In this document: positions 1 to 8,130 of the stretch, one piece after another
Layout of the letters: each line of letters begins with the position of its first letter
How positions within the stretch are numbered: the first letter of the stretch is position 1
DNA from: Zygnema cylindricum
Lineage: Eukaryota > Streptophyta > Zygnematophyceae > Zygnematales > Zygnemataceae
Assembly (NCBI GenBank): GCA_037447655.1
Contig: JBBHKE010000758.1
Span: 1-16,388 of the forward strand
Direction of reading: 5' to 3'
DNA length: 16,388 nt
Made by a program: the position numbers and the translations under genes
The notes under the pieces: generated by a model
The model's input: the letters and a program-made list of their open reading frames with translations, nothing else
The model's database searches: none
Told to the model about the DNA's origin: nothing

Positions 1-205
1 TTCTAAGACCTCTTTAGGTCCTAAAAATGGGAAGCTCACACGAAGCCACTATGATAACCCTGACCCCTTTTTTTTTGGAAAAGAATAATTGCCACCTTGA
101 AAAACAAAAACTTTGACCGTCTTCACCCGTGTGAAAGGAAGACTCTTTCGAGTCAATAGCAAAAAGAATCTCTGAATTGGCTCACCTGAGCAGTAAGTTA
201 TGAAG

Positions 206-240
206 GGTCAAAGTTGACATTTTGTATAGAAGCACTCTTG
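206..240 (-). promoter_or_regulatory. Core promoter of LTR A
   Basis: Reading on the minus strand, a CTCT/AGAG dyad (230-240) is followed by a weak TATA-like box (TCTATACAAAA, about 221-230) and then a dyad with half-sites GTCAA and TTGAC (207-218). This order is the same in all six LTR copies of the window. The dyad halves match the W-box core TTGAC known for WRKY factors; whether it works as such is inference. The TATA is poorer than in copies C and D, consistent with decay. Confidence 0.5.
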
Positions 241-356
241 GAGAGAGGCAGCTACCTAACAAATTTTCTAAGTCCTATATCCCTCTCTAAACCCTCAACT
301 ACTAGAGTACGACACTAATCAAAAGACTGTGTCGACAGAAAGGTAAAAGTGTGGAG

Positions 357-380
357 GTACATTTTGTATAGCCATCTTAC
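357..380 (-). promoter_or_regulatory. Triple GTAC module, LTR A (decayed)
   Basis: Cores lie at 357 (GTAC), 366 (GTAT) and 377 (TTAC). Starts are 9 and 11 bp apart, exactly as in copies B, E and I where all three cores are intact GTAC. The module is about 130 bp upstream of the TATA-like box of this LTR. Confidence 0.45.
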
Positions 381-463
381 GGAATTGTTGAAATGTTGAC
401 GCTAGCCATATCCGGATTAGTTCACATGTTTTCCGGAGATGCCACAAGCCAATGATGTCGTGG

Positions 464-469
464 CACGTG
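464..469. promoter_or_regulatory. G-box in U3 of LTR A
   Basis: CACGTG within GGCACGTGGCAC. Copies B, D and E carry CACGTG in the corresponding part of U3. The G-box is the known core of bZIP and bHLH sites in plants; activity here is inferred. Confidence 0.45.
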
Positions 470-1040
470 GCACTTAACGTGGCGGAGACCGAAAACCGCC
501 AAGGCGCTTATTCTGCGATCTTGGCACTTATACCGGCTTTTAATTCTTGCCGTCAAAAATCAATGCGCGATATTTTTTTCTCTGTCAAACAAATGTGCGG
601 TATTCATTTCCTAAAGTACCGTAAGCCGTACGTTTATTCTAACTATGTCTATGTTAGAAGTCTATTCATGCCGTTAAATGAACTTATGTATACGTCCATC
701 TTTAAATACTTATCAAACCTTATATATCTCAGTACTAATCATAGACTATAAGATAAAGCGAACAGCTACTGCTTACTTAACGGACGATAGGTACCAAGAT
801 AAAATCTAGGGTCCGTCGAATACATTTTGATAAACAAACCAAAATCTACTACTTGTCTCTCTCTCTCTAGGCAGCATAGGCAGCCATGGCTCTAGCTCCT
901 TGTTTAACCTTTGTGAATAAGACAAGTGTGGGAGTTGAAGTGAGGAGTTAGAGGCAAACTGCCTCAGCTTCTTTTGTGTGCATTTTTTTTTACATGTTAA
1001 GACCTAGAAAATACTAAAAGAACCATTAATTTTAACATTC

Positions 1041-1770
1041 GTCACACGCATTGGAGGTTTTTGAAAATAATTTTGCGCGGAGTACCAAAACAACAACCCA
1101 GAGCACGTTTCCAACTTGTGTGTTGTTTTTTCCGCTGACTTTTTTCCGTGTAAGAGTTGTGGAGGGGCCTTGAGCAATGTATACAATTTCACAAAATCGA
1201 GGTCTGTGAAGGCGCCTCTGTCTCTCTCCCTCTCCCACTACCGTGTTTATCTCACAATAATACCAATAAAAAAATGCAATGATGGTATCAAATGAAAGAT
1301 CTCCGAAAAATATTATTTTTGAATATCTTTAGACGTATTTTAATGGCAAGTAGAGTGAAAATGGACAAAAAAACAAAATCGGGAAATCATGTCAAAATGC
1401 TTAAGAATAAGTGACGTCGGCACTATGATAAGTGAGTGTGACATCAAAATATCACAAACCTTAAACATCTACCATGTCGCTAGAAACTTAAGTGTAATAC
1501 CTGCCTACAACTGTCGTTATTTTGTAAACTTCATCAATTATCGCAAATAATGTAGTCAGCTACAACCTTCAAAAATTATACCCACGTCTACATTTGTCAC
1601 AATTTAAAGCAATGATTTCATTTTGTTACAGTAGAACGATTTGAAAGCAATTAATAAAATCTTCGCTAAAAAACAAAGTATCAAGACTAATTTCGGTTAC
1701 ATGGGAAAGTGTTCTAAATTGTCCAAAACAAAGTACAATTTAAATGATCTTGAAACTTTAGTATATACTT
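1041..1770 (+). repeat. Left inverted arm of fold-back element
   Basis: This arm is the reverse complement of about 3120-3864. The outer end is GTCACACGCATTGG. Similarity is clear to about 1720 and fades by about 1770. The minus-strand reading frames here (1004-1192, 1032-1238, 1697-1948) mirror frames in the other arm only because the sequences are homologous; none shows a protein signature. Confidence 0.7.
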
Positions 1771-2329
1771 GAGTTTGTCGTCTTCGCCTTTTTGACCGAC
1801 TGTTTAGTCTTGCCACCTCATCATCAAACTCTAAAGTAAACAGCGACGAGAACAAATTGTAGTAAAAGTAAACCCACACTAATGAATACGAAAATGTTTC
1901 TGCACGTCTCACACAAACTTGAACATTAATGCATGAGGGAGGGTACACCTTAAATTTTGGCGAGTAAACATACCTAGAGTATGCACGAAATTAATTTGTT
2001 AACACGTCGAGATAGTAAAAACAAAAAAAACAAAATAGAAAAGCCATGGCCTAAATTTCCTAAAATAATGACTCGCCTCCATTACCTAGAAAAAAAGGAT
2101 GCCTATTCAATGTCAAAGATTTCCATACCATTCCATCCCACTTCTTCTATTACTTGAATGAAACATGTTTACTTGAGATTTGCCAAGATTCTTCAAGCTT
2201 ATAGGCTTAAACATTGACTATCCATTATTTTGCTTTTAAGCATCCTCAAAGCAATAGGTCAACATATTTAGTTTGTGGCTAATCTCCTAACACTAGCCAC
2301 ACATTGGACAGTTACAATTTGTACACCAA
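1771..2329. other. Unassigned interior of fold-back element
   Basis: This is AT-rich sequence with no gene, RNA or repeat that I recognise. It carries one AGCCATGGCC at about 2043, which resembles the AGCCATGGCT landmark of the LTR family, but no flanking LTR similarity was found. Decayed gag sequence of the adjoining copy E could extend into it. Confidence 0.4.
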
Positions 2330-2676
2330 TAAAAAGTATGATGTGATCCACGATAGACAAGCAACGATAACCTTACACGCTACATAGCCAATGTGCTTCC
2401 AAAAAGTGGATGCAAATCCACCAAAGGCTAAGCAAAAATCTTTGACAGAGGATATTCATTGAAACTCACTAAAATTCTGGGGGCTCTATAGCCTCCTAGA
2501 ATGCACAACTCAACCTAAGCCTCTAGGATTGCCCGGACCCACTTTGGTTTGAACAAGAATAGCTTCCACCAAAGCAATCAATAATTCTAACCAACATCAC
2601 CCAAGTGAAAGGAGGACTCCCTTCTGTCCGCCGCAAAAAGAATCGATTAAAACGATCAAGCGAGCGGAATGTTATG

Positions 2677-2704
2677 GTTGATCAAAATCAACAAATATAT
2701 ACAC
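2677..2704 (-). promoter_or_regulatory. TATA box and perfect dyad, LTR E
   Basis: On the minus strand, GTGTATATATTTG (TATA-like) is followed directly by a perfect inverted repeat with half-sites GTTGAT and ATCAAC separated by four bases (2677-2692). It occupies the same place as the GGTCAA/TTGACC dyad of copies B and I but with different half-sites. Confidence 0.55.
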
Positions 2705-2838
2705 AAGCTCTCACAGAGAGAGGTACTAGAAAAATTCCTAAGTTCTAAATTCCTACTCACAACCCCTATCTAATGACCTATCTACCAATCAAAATACTAT
2801 AACGTACAATGTGCAGAACACAATGTAAACTAGCCATG

Positions 2839-2862
2839 GTACATTTTGTACGGCTTCTGTAC
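2839..2862 (-). promoter_or_regulatory. Triple GTAC module, LTR E (intact)
   Basis: GTAC occurs at 2839, 2848 and 2859, so starts are 9 and 11 bp apart, the same as in copies B and I. The two inner cores read CGTACAAAA and TCGTACAGA on the minus strand. CGTACAA is close to the known binding consensus of plant SBP-box (SPL) factors; a role is inferred. Confidence 0.55.
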
Positions 2863-2943
2863 GACACCAATGAAATCGATGTACCTTCCATGTCTGACGT
2901 CGTGAATTTTTCCCGTCTCCCTGTGCTGACCTCGAAGACTTGC

Positions 2944-2949
2944 CACGTG
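2944..2949. promoter_or_regulatory. G-box in U3 of LTR E
   Basis: CACGTG in TGCCACGTGTG, matching the G-boxes of LTR copies A, B and D in position relative to the GTAC module. Confidence 0.4.
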
Positions 2950-3009
2950 TGAACGTGTCGCCTTTTGTGGCATAAGTTGTCAAAAGAGCGATTACGGGAT
3001 GCTTGCCAT

Positions 3010-3070
3010 CACGTGGACCATCAACTCGTATATTTTGAATCAATATCGTCTGTTCGAATCCGACAGTGCA
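3010..3070 (+). other. tRNA-like segment with B box, antisense in LTR E
   Basis: GTTCGAATCC at 3052-3061 is a perfect match to the Pol III internal B-box core (GTTCRANYC), flanked by complementary TGT and ACA. It sits on the strand opposite to the LTR, as do the corresponding segments of copies A, B, C and D. No convincing A box or acceptor stem is visible upstream, so this is a tRNA-derived or SINE-like relic and not a tRNA gene. Confidence 0.4.
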
Positions 3071-3119
3071 CATAATGTTCTTTGTGGTCGTTTTTCTTTG
3101 CACCAGTCGTACTTAATAT

Positions 3120-3864
3120 CTTACATGAAAGAATTATAGTAATCGGATTTATATTTCAAAAGATATAGGAATTATTATCTTTAAGGGCACTTTCATATGT
3201 AACTGAAACTTAGTCTTGTTACTTTGTTTTTTTTCTAGCGAAGATTTCCCGTATTAATTTCACAGTATTTTGAAATAACATAATAAAATCGTGACATGTT
3301 ATTATTACGGATTTAGACGCGAGTGTAATTCGTGACGATTGTAGATGGCTATAAAACTTGCGATAATCAATAACGTTTATAAAATAGCGACGCTTGTAGG
3401 CGTCTACTGTATAGTGGTTTCATGTGACATTCTAGATGTTTGAGGTTTATGATATTTTGACATCACACTCACTTATGATAGCGTCGACGTCACTCATTCC
3501 AAAACTTTCCACCATGGTTTCCCAATTTTTTATTCGTCATTTCTCACTTTATTTGCCATCAAAATACGCCCAAAGACAATCAAAAGTAATATTTTTCAAA
3601 GATTTTTTATTTGATACCATTATTATCGTTTTTCATTGCAAAAATTGTGAGATAGACGCGATAATGGGAGATAGAGGGAGAAAGAGGCGCCTTCACAGAC
3701 TTCGCTTTTGACGAAATTGCATCCCTTGGTCGAGACCCCTCCACGACCCTTGTACTGAAAAAAACAGCACTGAAAAAAGTACGCACAGGTTGTAAACGTG
3801 GAATGGATTTTTGTTTTTGTACTCCGCATGGAAAAGTTTTCAAAAACCTTCGGAAACGTGTGAC
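3120..3864 (-). repeat. Right inverted arm of fold-back element
   Basis: This arm is the reverse complement of 1041-1770 and is in direct orientation with the truncated third copy at 4140-4558. It contains two degenerate subrepeats 55 bp apart, GACGATTGTAGATG (3334-3347) and GACGCTTGTAGGCG (3389-3402), each near a TATAAAA. A GACGTCAC motif (about 3487-3494) is conserved in all three arm copies. The reading frame 3436-3711 has no protein signature. Confidence 0.7.
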
Positions 3865-4139
3865 AACATCTTCCTATTCGTTCAGATCATTAAAATTTAG
3901 TGAAAATCACCTCCGGAGGTGATTTGAGTAGAAGTTTGAAGATGAGCTAAATGGACGCAAAACCGGGCTGAAATGCGCTAGACGACAATTTGTAGTACAT
4001 CTAAGTTTTCAAATTAGCGCAAATTGTACTTTGATAGTTTCATTTTTTTTGGTGCGGCTGCAGTTTTTCTTGTTTCGCGCTAAGTTTTGGAGGGAAACAA
4101 TAGAAAAAACCCTAACTTTATCACATAAGATAGTGCCAT
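3865..4139. other. Unassigned spacer between arm copies
   Basis: AT-rich sequence with no gene seen. It contains the 22-bp palindrome at 3904-3925. It may be the target DNA between two fold-back insertions, or interior sequence of the truncated second copy. Confidence 0.35.
3904..3925. repeat. Perfect 22-bp palindrome
   Basis: Half-site AAATCACCTCC is followed immediately by its exact reverse complement with no spacer. It lies 40 bp outside the right end of the fold-back element. No other copy was noticed in the window. Function unknown. Confidence 0.7.
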
Positions 4140-4558
4140 AAGTGACCACAAGAGGTAAAAAAAAAACAAATTAAAGTGTGTGCCTATGTAAGCGAAACTT
4201 CAAAATGTTACTTTGGATTTAAACGCAGATTTTCCGGTGTACTTTTCAAAGTGTTCCTATGTTAATCGTTACATATGCCTTCATTAATTCAAATATGTGA
4301 CAGTTATAGAAGGCGCCAATATCTTGCGACGCTCTTAGACGCCAACAAACAATGGACAAATGGTGATGGTTGTAGATGTAGAGGTTTTTGTGACATTGTA
4401 CATTTTTAGGGTTTTGTGATATAGCGAAGTCATGCTCCCTTGTGACGTCACTAGTACGTAAACTTTCCGCTATGGCTTCCCGATTTCTTTTCCTTATCTT
4501 TTATCATTCGATATGCCATCAAAAATTGACCAAAAATATTCAAAAAAAAGAAAAAAAA
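4140..4558 (-). repeat. Truncated third copy of fold-back arm
   Basis: Aligns in direct orientation with 3160-3595: shared blocks include ATGTAA..GAAACTT, GTTACTTTG, GATTTTCC, TGACGTCACT, AACTTTCC.C.ATGG.TTCCC and TTGCCATCAAAA. The outer ~270 bp of the arm, including the GTCACACG end, is missing because the sequence switches at about 4558 to the integrase-RT linker of copia element 1. Frames 4442-4633 and the 5' part of 4451-4816 are incidental here. Confidence 0.6.
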
Positions 4559-4816
4559 ATCCTCCTCATCGGTTTCCTCTTTATATTGTGGTATTACCTT
4601 TGTTGTTGTTCTTTCCTCCTTCTCCTTCAGTAGATCTGCAGATTTTTCTTTTCCCCCCTCTTTTCCTTCATTTCCAAAATCAAGGTCAGGAAACTGATGC
4701 GGTTCAAATCTGATTTTTACTTTCTTATTATATTTGAATGGATCAGTGGACTTTACTTCATTCATCATCACTATGTGTTTTACCAAAATGATATCTCTCT
4801 TTTTCAAGTCATACAC
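4559..4816 (-). pseudogene. Copia 1 integrase-RT linker fragment
   Basis: The minus-strand reading starts with YDLKKRDIILVKHIV and continues through MNEVKSTDPF into a charged stretch with many K and E. The same block occurs in element 2 (YDLK-type residues near 15010 and VKHLVFMDEGKSIDPF at 14981-14940), so both belong to the same or a close family. This region normally joins the integrase C-terminal domain to reverse transcriptase. It runs out at about 4558, where polyphenylalanine codons mark the start of the unrelated fold-back sequence. Confidence 0.65.
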
Positions 4817-4849
4817 TCGGTATCCTTTTATGCTCTCATAATATCCTAC

Positions 4850-5690
4850 AAGATATCTTGGTTTCCTTGTTCCCTCAAGTTTTCATTTAGTCTTATCGGA
4901 ATCCAAACTGTAGACTTGACTTCCGAACACTCTCAAACTAGACAAATCTGGCTTTCTTCTTGTCCACCTTTCGTACGGAGTTTCCTCCTTATTTGTCGAA
5001 GTTAGGATTCTATTTTTGATGAAGTTAGCATAAATCATTGATTCGGCCCAAAATTGCAATCCTATCCTCTTATCCGTTTGCATACTTCTGGACATATCCC
5101 CTAAATTTCTATTAACTCTTTCTGCTACTCCATTTTGTTGAGGATTATAAGGAACGGTTTTCTCATGTTGAATTCATTCTTCTTTAAAAAATTCCTCAAA
5201 TTCCCTTAGGTGTATTCTTTCCCATTATCACGGCGTATCTCTTTTATTGAGGTTTCTTGTAATTTTTCACTCCGTATTTTGTATTATTTGAAACATCTCA
5301 ATACCTCTGACTTATATCTGAGAAAGTATACCTTAGTGTATCTAGACCAATCATATGTGATGGTTAGCATCCATCTCTTCCCTCCGTGTGAAGTATACCT
5401 AGCAGGTCCCCAAACATCAGTGTGAATTAGATCCAATACTTTCTCTCTCCTAAAAGTGGTTGCCTTTGGGAATGGAAGTCTGTGAATCTTCCTTTGAGCA
5501 CATCCACCGCAATCATCTGAGGTCTCAACATCCTCAAAGGTAATACCATCCACTATTCTTTTTTTCTTCATTTTCTTTAATCTCTCTAGATGAACATTCC
5601 CCAACCTTTTGTGCCAAAGCATCATATCACTTGCACATGAGAAAAAAACAATCTTTTTATTACAAAGTATAATTCTAAACATTCCTTGAC
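4850..5690 (-). pseudogene. Copia 1 GAG-pre-integrase and integrase
   Basis: The frame at 5682-5284 (132 codons) has the zinc-binding region WHKRLGN..H..(28)..CGGC: residues H24, C58 and C61 are present, but the second histidine expected in HKRLGH is N29. HTDVWGP (D89) supplies the first catalytic aspartate of the DDE core, followed by LTITYDWSRYTKVYFL. The middle is frameshifted: the D-N-G-K-E-Y block lies near 5225-5250 and the glutamate block QQNGVAERVNRNL at about 5099-5143 in another frame. The C-terminal part, 5095-4883, reads FWAESMIYANFIKNR, TPYERW and LRVFGSQVY, typical of copia integrase. Integrase would insert the cDNA into host DNA; this copy is broken by at least two frame changes. 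Confidence 0.8.
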
Positions 5691-5742
5691 TACCCTTCTC
5701 AGCTATGAAGTAGACCTCATTATCAAAATTGAATGTGAAAAT

Positions 5743-6163
5743 TCATTTCTTAACTCGTGTTTCAAACTCTTTTTTATTTATGACAGCTGTAAAGACTAGG
5801 TTTTTGCTAAGTTGTGGAATGTAAAGAAAATCGAAGAAAGTTATAATTGAGGCTTTTCCATCAACTAGAAACTTTAAGTCAACAGATCCGACAAGACTAG
5901 TGGTTTCTACTCTACCTTCTCCGTACTCTATCTCAACTGTTGGGATCTTCCTCAGTTTAGTAAACCACCTCTTATCGTTACACATATGCATTGAAGTTCT
6001 TGAGTCTATGATCCACCTATCTTTTGGTGGATCTCTTTTACCTCCGAAAGCTCACTTTTGTCTCCGTGGAATATCGACATGCTTCTCAATGGTTTTCGGA
6101 TTAAAAAGAAGTTCCTCAATCTCTTCTACCAGTTCAGTCGCATCCTTCTTTTCCTCGTCATGA
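5743..6163 (-). pseudogene. Copia 1 aspartic protease, altered active site
   Basis: Reading RWIIDSRTSMHMC...KIPTVEIEYGEGRVETT.LVGSVDLKFLVDGK..IITFFDFLYIPQLSKNLV matches copia protease closely and parallels the protease of element 2, which has the normal DSGAS. Here the triplet is DSRTS (5992-6006), so the glycine after the catalytic aspartate-serine is arginine and the alanine is threonine; this should inactivate the enzyme. The N-terminal side carries the conserved AFGG block, which is also where the tandem duplication begins. A stop and frame changes separate it from gag and integrase. Confidence 0.8.
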
Positions 6164-6279
6164 ACTTCAGTGAAGAAGGCATTTTTCTTTCCTCCAACCC
6201 TTTAGGTTCCTTGTTCATCTTTCAATTGGAGATTTGCAAGTTTGACACAATATGCCATATAGTGTCCTGGTTTCTTGCA
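6040..6279. repeat. 240-bp tandem duplication, copy 1
   Basis: Identical to 6280-6519 except one position (T at 6203, C at 6443). The period of 240 is 80 codons, so the duplication keeps frame. It copies the second half of the gag zinc knuckle through the AFGG block before protease. In this copy the stop at the mismatch is TAA. Confidence 0.97.
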
Positions 6280-6519
6280 ACCTCCGAAAGCTCACTTTTG
6301 TCTCCGTGGAATATCGACATGCTTCTCAATGGTTTTCGGATTAAAAAGAAGTTCCTCAATCTCTTCTACCAGTTCAGTCGCATCCTTCTTTTCCTCGTCA
6401 TGAACTTCAGTGAAGAAGGCATTTTTCTTTCCTCCAACCCTTCAGGTTCCTTGTTCATCTTTCAATTGGAGATTTGCAAGTTTGACACAATATGCCATAT
6501 AGTGTCCTGGTTTCTTGCA
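6280..6519. repeat. 240-bp tandem duplication, copy 2
   Basis: Near-identical partner of 6040-6279. On the minus strand this copy follows the intact zinc knuckle and has TGA where the other copy has TAA. Since both carry a stop at the same codon, the reading frame was already broken when the duplication arose. Confidence 0.97.
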
Positions 6520-7455
6520 GAAATGGCATAGTCCTCCTCGAGGAGTTCCTCTCCCCTGTTGATAAAATCAGCCACCTCTTTGTCCTCTTCCTCCAAAGTT
6601 TTGATAGGGATCTTTCCCTTTCTCCTCATCACACTTCCGCAGGTCAGATCTTGCACCCAATGCTTAAACACTTTGACTCCCTTTCCTCAGTTCTATGGTG
6701 CTTTCTTTTACTAAAATCATTCCCACTCTATCATCCCAGTTCCAATTACTATCTTCTATATCCTGCAACCGGTTAATGATATTCTCAAACTCTTCAAGTA
6801 ACTTCATCATCAAGGTGTTTACTCTTAGTCTCTCAGACCATGAGTACCTGCACTCTCTAGCTCTTTAAATAATGCTCCTAAATCATTGCAATAATTGTTC
6901 ATGCTTCCTCCCTTACAAGTATAGGCTGTAATCTTATTTTTTGCCAACTATTGCTGCTGCAAAGATCCACTCTTATATTTGTTAACTAGTGATATCCAAA
7001 TCTGAAATGAAGACCTGACATGCGTAAGGGGAATAGAAATACACTTCACAAAACTTTTGAGGATTAAGATTTTAGCAACCTTGTCGTTATAGTTCCACTT
7101 TTCATTTTCTGACCGCTCAGTATGACCTAGTGTCGCCGTTTCTGGTGGTGCTGCTACCGGTATCGTCTTTGGCAACAGTGTCACTCGAGGTGCAACTCCT
7201 CTCTTTTCTCCTTCCATGACAATCTCCTCCCCTTCCTCGTTATCGTCATAGGTGATGGTGGCTGCTGTTCTTGCAGCTGAGGTGGTGGAGAAGCCAGAGA
7301 AGCGTGTGCCTCCAAACCCAGGTGGAGGTGGACAACGGATATGTCTAGACAGTATGCCCCATAGATGCTTCTCAAAAAGTTCCCCCTCCATCATCATTTC
7401 CTAATAAAAAAAATTCCGATCCATCAAATATGGGCACCCTAGTGGGTGGGCCCAT
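6487..7455 (-). pseudogene. Copia 1 gag with CCHC zinc knuckle
   Basis: Gag forms the particle and packages RNA. It begins at the ATG 7455-7453: MGPPTRVPIFDGSEF is the plant copia gag opening, and copy D has SPSRVPMFDGTTF at the same place. A frameshift at a T-run near 7420 leads into EGELFEKHLWGILSRHIRCPPP (7390-7325). The body has EKWNYNDKVAKILILKS and FQIWISLVNKYKSGS (near 7090-6965), which fit the gag_pre/UBN2-type domain. Frame is lost between about 6948 and 6671. The nucleocapsid motif CHFCKKPGHYMAYC (6487-6528) is a perfect C-x2-C-x4-H-x4-C knuckle, in a different frame from the preceding EEDKEVADFINRGEE segment. The acidic and Gly/Arg stretch before protease is duplicated. Confidence 0.8.
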
Positions 7456-7668
7456 AACCTGAATTTTGTGGTCTTTATTGACCCACACAATAAGCAGCCT
7501 CTGTAAAGCCTCTAGGATAATATTTGCCCTTTTCAATTTCCCACTCAATAAGTGCCACCCACGCACACAAATATCCTGACCACCCTCACCCCAGTGAAGA
7601 CCCACTCACCTGAGCTAAACGCAAAAAAAAATCATTGAATTTGCTCCCCTGAGTAGTAAGTTATGGTT

Positions 7669-7692
7669 GGTCAAAGTTGACCTTTATAATTA
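7669..7692 (-). promoter_or_regulatory. TATA box and GGTCAA/TTGACC dyad, LTR I
   Basis: On the minus strand TAATTATAAA is followed at once by GGTCAACTTTGACC (7669-7682), a perfect 6+6 dyad with a 2-bp spacer. Each half contains a W-box core TTGAC. Confidence 0.55.
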
Positions 7693-7816
7693 CAAGCTCT
7701 CTTAAAGGGAGGTATCTAAATTTCAAGAAGTCCTAGTCTATCTACTCACGTCTACCTACTACTAAACCTTAGTCCAATAGGAACATTGTATAGTACAAAA
7801 AAGTACTGTGGCTGAT

Positions 7817-7840
7817 GTACTTTTTGTACGCCTATAGTAC
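7817..7840 (-). promoter_or_regulatory. Triple GTAC module, LTR I (intact)
   Basis: GTAC starts at 7817, 7826 and 7837 (9- and 11-bp steps), with a fourth at 7803. Located about 130 bp upstream of the TATA box of this LTR. Identical spacing in copies B and E. Confidence 0.55.
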
Positions 7841-7996
7841 GATATGGCCTTCGAGATGACGCCTACAAATCAGAAGCAATGGTTAGAGAAGAGAGAAAGA
7901 GGAGCGGTCAAGTGAGAAGGAGGGGGAGAGACGAGAACAACATATACTTTTGCTAAGGACCCATGAAATAAAAGTGGAGGTCCGAGACCCCCAACA

Positions 7997-8130
7997 TTTT
8001 TTTTTTTGTACACGCGCATGACGTGCTAGGAAAAAATAAAGCGTCTACTCTCCTTCGTGCAAAAAAAATCGAAAACGTTTAACACGTGCAATCCTGGTTT
8101 CTTATTCGTGAATAAGGTATTATTTTAATT
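7997..8130. other. Spacer between two copia 5' ends
   Basis: A T-run and AT-rich sequence separate the start of LTR I (minus) from the start of LTR C (plus), so the two promoters point away from each other. No gene or RNA recognised. Confidence 0.5.

Larger units (their letters stand above)
1..1037 (-). mobile_element. Ty1/copia 5' end: LTR copy A plus leader
   Basis: Read on the minus strand, this is an LTR that starts with TGTTAAAATT at 1037 and runs to about 100, where the shared GGTGGCA stretch (rc of 91-98) marks its approximate 3' end; 1-99 is the untranslated leader leading toward gag, which lies outside the window. It aligns along its whole length with LTR copies B (11946-12978), C (8131 onward) and D (10491 onward): shared landmarks include AGCCATGGCTGCC near the start, a G-box, a GTAC cluster, a TATA-like box and the leader block around CTTCGTGTGAGC. 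The position equivalent to the gag ATG of copy D reads AAG here. No polypurine tract lies beside the LTR start, so it behaves as a 5' LTR and not a 3' LTR. The LTR edge abuts the fold-back element at 1041. The reading frame 452-751 inside it is incidental. The primer binding site was not identified. Confidence 0.75.
2330..3115 (-). mobile_element. Copia fragment copy E: gag start, leader, partial LTR
   Basis: On the minus strand, the partial LTR runs from about 3115 to about 2565, followed by leader (2565-2440) and the beginning of gag (2440-2330). LTR landmarks are present in the right order: a perfect GTTCGAATCC box antisense to the LTR (3052-3061), CACGTG (2944-2949), three GTAC cores (2839-2862), the CTCTC/GAGAG dyad, TATATAT and a post-TATA dyad (2677-2692). 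The leader has the CCTAGAGGCTT block found in copies B and C. In gag, codons reading FWKHIGYVACKV match FEKLLWGIVSGQV in copy D. The outer part of U3, with AGCCATGGCT and the TGTT terminus, is missing, so the copy is truncated at both ends inside the fold-back element. Confidence 0.6.
1041..3864. mobile_element. Fold-back / long terminal-inverted-repeat element
   Basis: The segment starts with GTCACACG and ends with CGTGTGAC, and its two ends are inverted copies of each other for about 730 bp. Both arms can be followed inward through shared blocks: GGTTTTTGAAAA, CGGAGTAC, GGCGCCTTCACAGAC (in the right-arm sense), TTTGATACCAT and TATTTTGA.GTCACACTCACTTAT. Similarity between arms is roughly three bases in four by eye. 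No transposase could be read inside; the middle is occupied by an LTR-element fragment (about 2330-3115) and unassigned sequence. Long inverted arms suggest a fold-back or Mutator-like non-autonomous element; the superfamily is not established. AACAT occurs on both flanks (1034-1038 and 3865-3869) and could be part of a target duplication, but the left copy overlaps the LTR A terminus, so this is weak. Confidence 0.65.
4559..7996 (-). mobile_element. Ty1/copia element 1 (deleted, degenerate)
   Basis: Minus-strand element in order: 5' LTR (copy I, about 7555-7996), leader, gag (about 7455-6520), protease (about 6163-5743), GAG-pre-integrase and integrase (about 5690-4850), and the acidic linker that precedes reverse transcriptase (4816-4559). 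Integrase located upstream of the expected RT site defines the copia order. RT, RNase H, polypurine tract and 3' LTR are absent: the sequence breaks at about 4558 into a fold-back arm. Frameshifts and stops occur in every domain, the protease active site is altered, and a 240-bp tandem duplication sits in the gag-protease junction. The element cannot encode a working polyprotein. Confidence 0.85.
7555..7996 (-). repeat. 5' LTR copy I of copia element 1 (short form)
   Basis: The 3' half matches the other LTR copies: GTAC triple (7817-7840), CTCTCTT/AAAGGGAG-like dyad, TATAA (about 7684-7689), perfect GGTCAA/TTGACC dyad (7669-7682), and the TTACTACTCAG and GGTGGCA blocks. Upstream, U3 differs: it starts with TGTTGGGGGTC at 7996 and reaches the GTAC module in about 155 bp, against about 620-680 bp in copies A, B, C and D. 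The segment with the G-box, hairpins and tRNA-like sequence is absent. TGTT at the start and CA near the end fit an LTR; the exact 3' end is uncertain. Confidence 0.6.

Noticed and set aside
452-751. 99-codon plus-strand frame near the left edge
   Set aside because: It lies wholly within LTR copy A, whose homologues B, C and D do not keep the frame.
6058-6531. 157-codon plus-strand frame with an internal 80-residue repeat
   Set aside because: It is the antisense of the duplicated gag-protease junction of copia element 1; the repeat comes from the DNA duplication.
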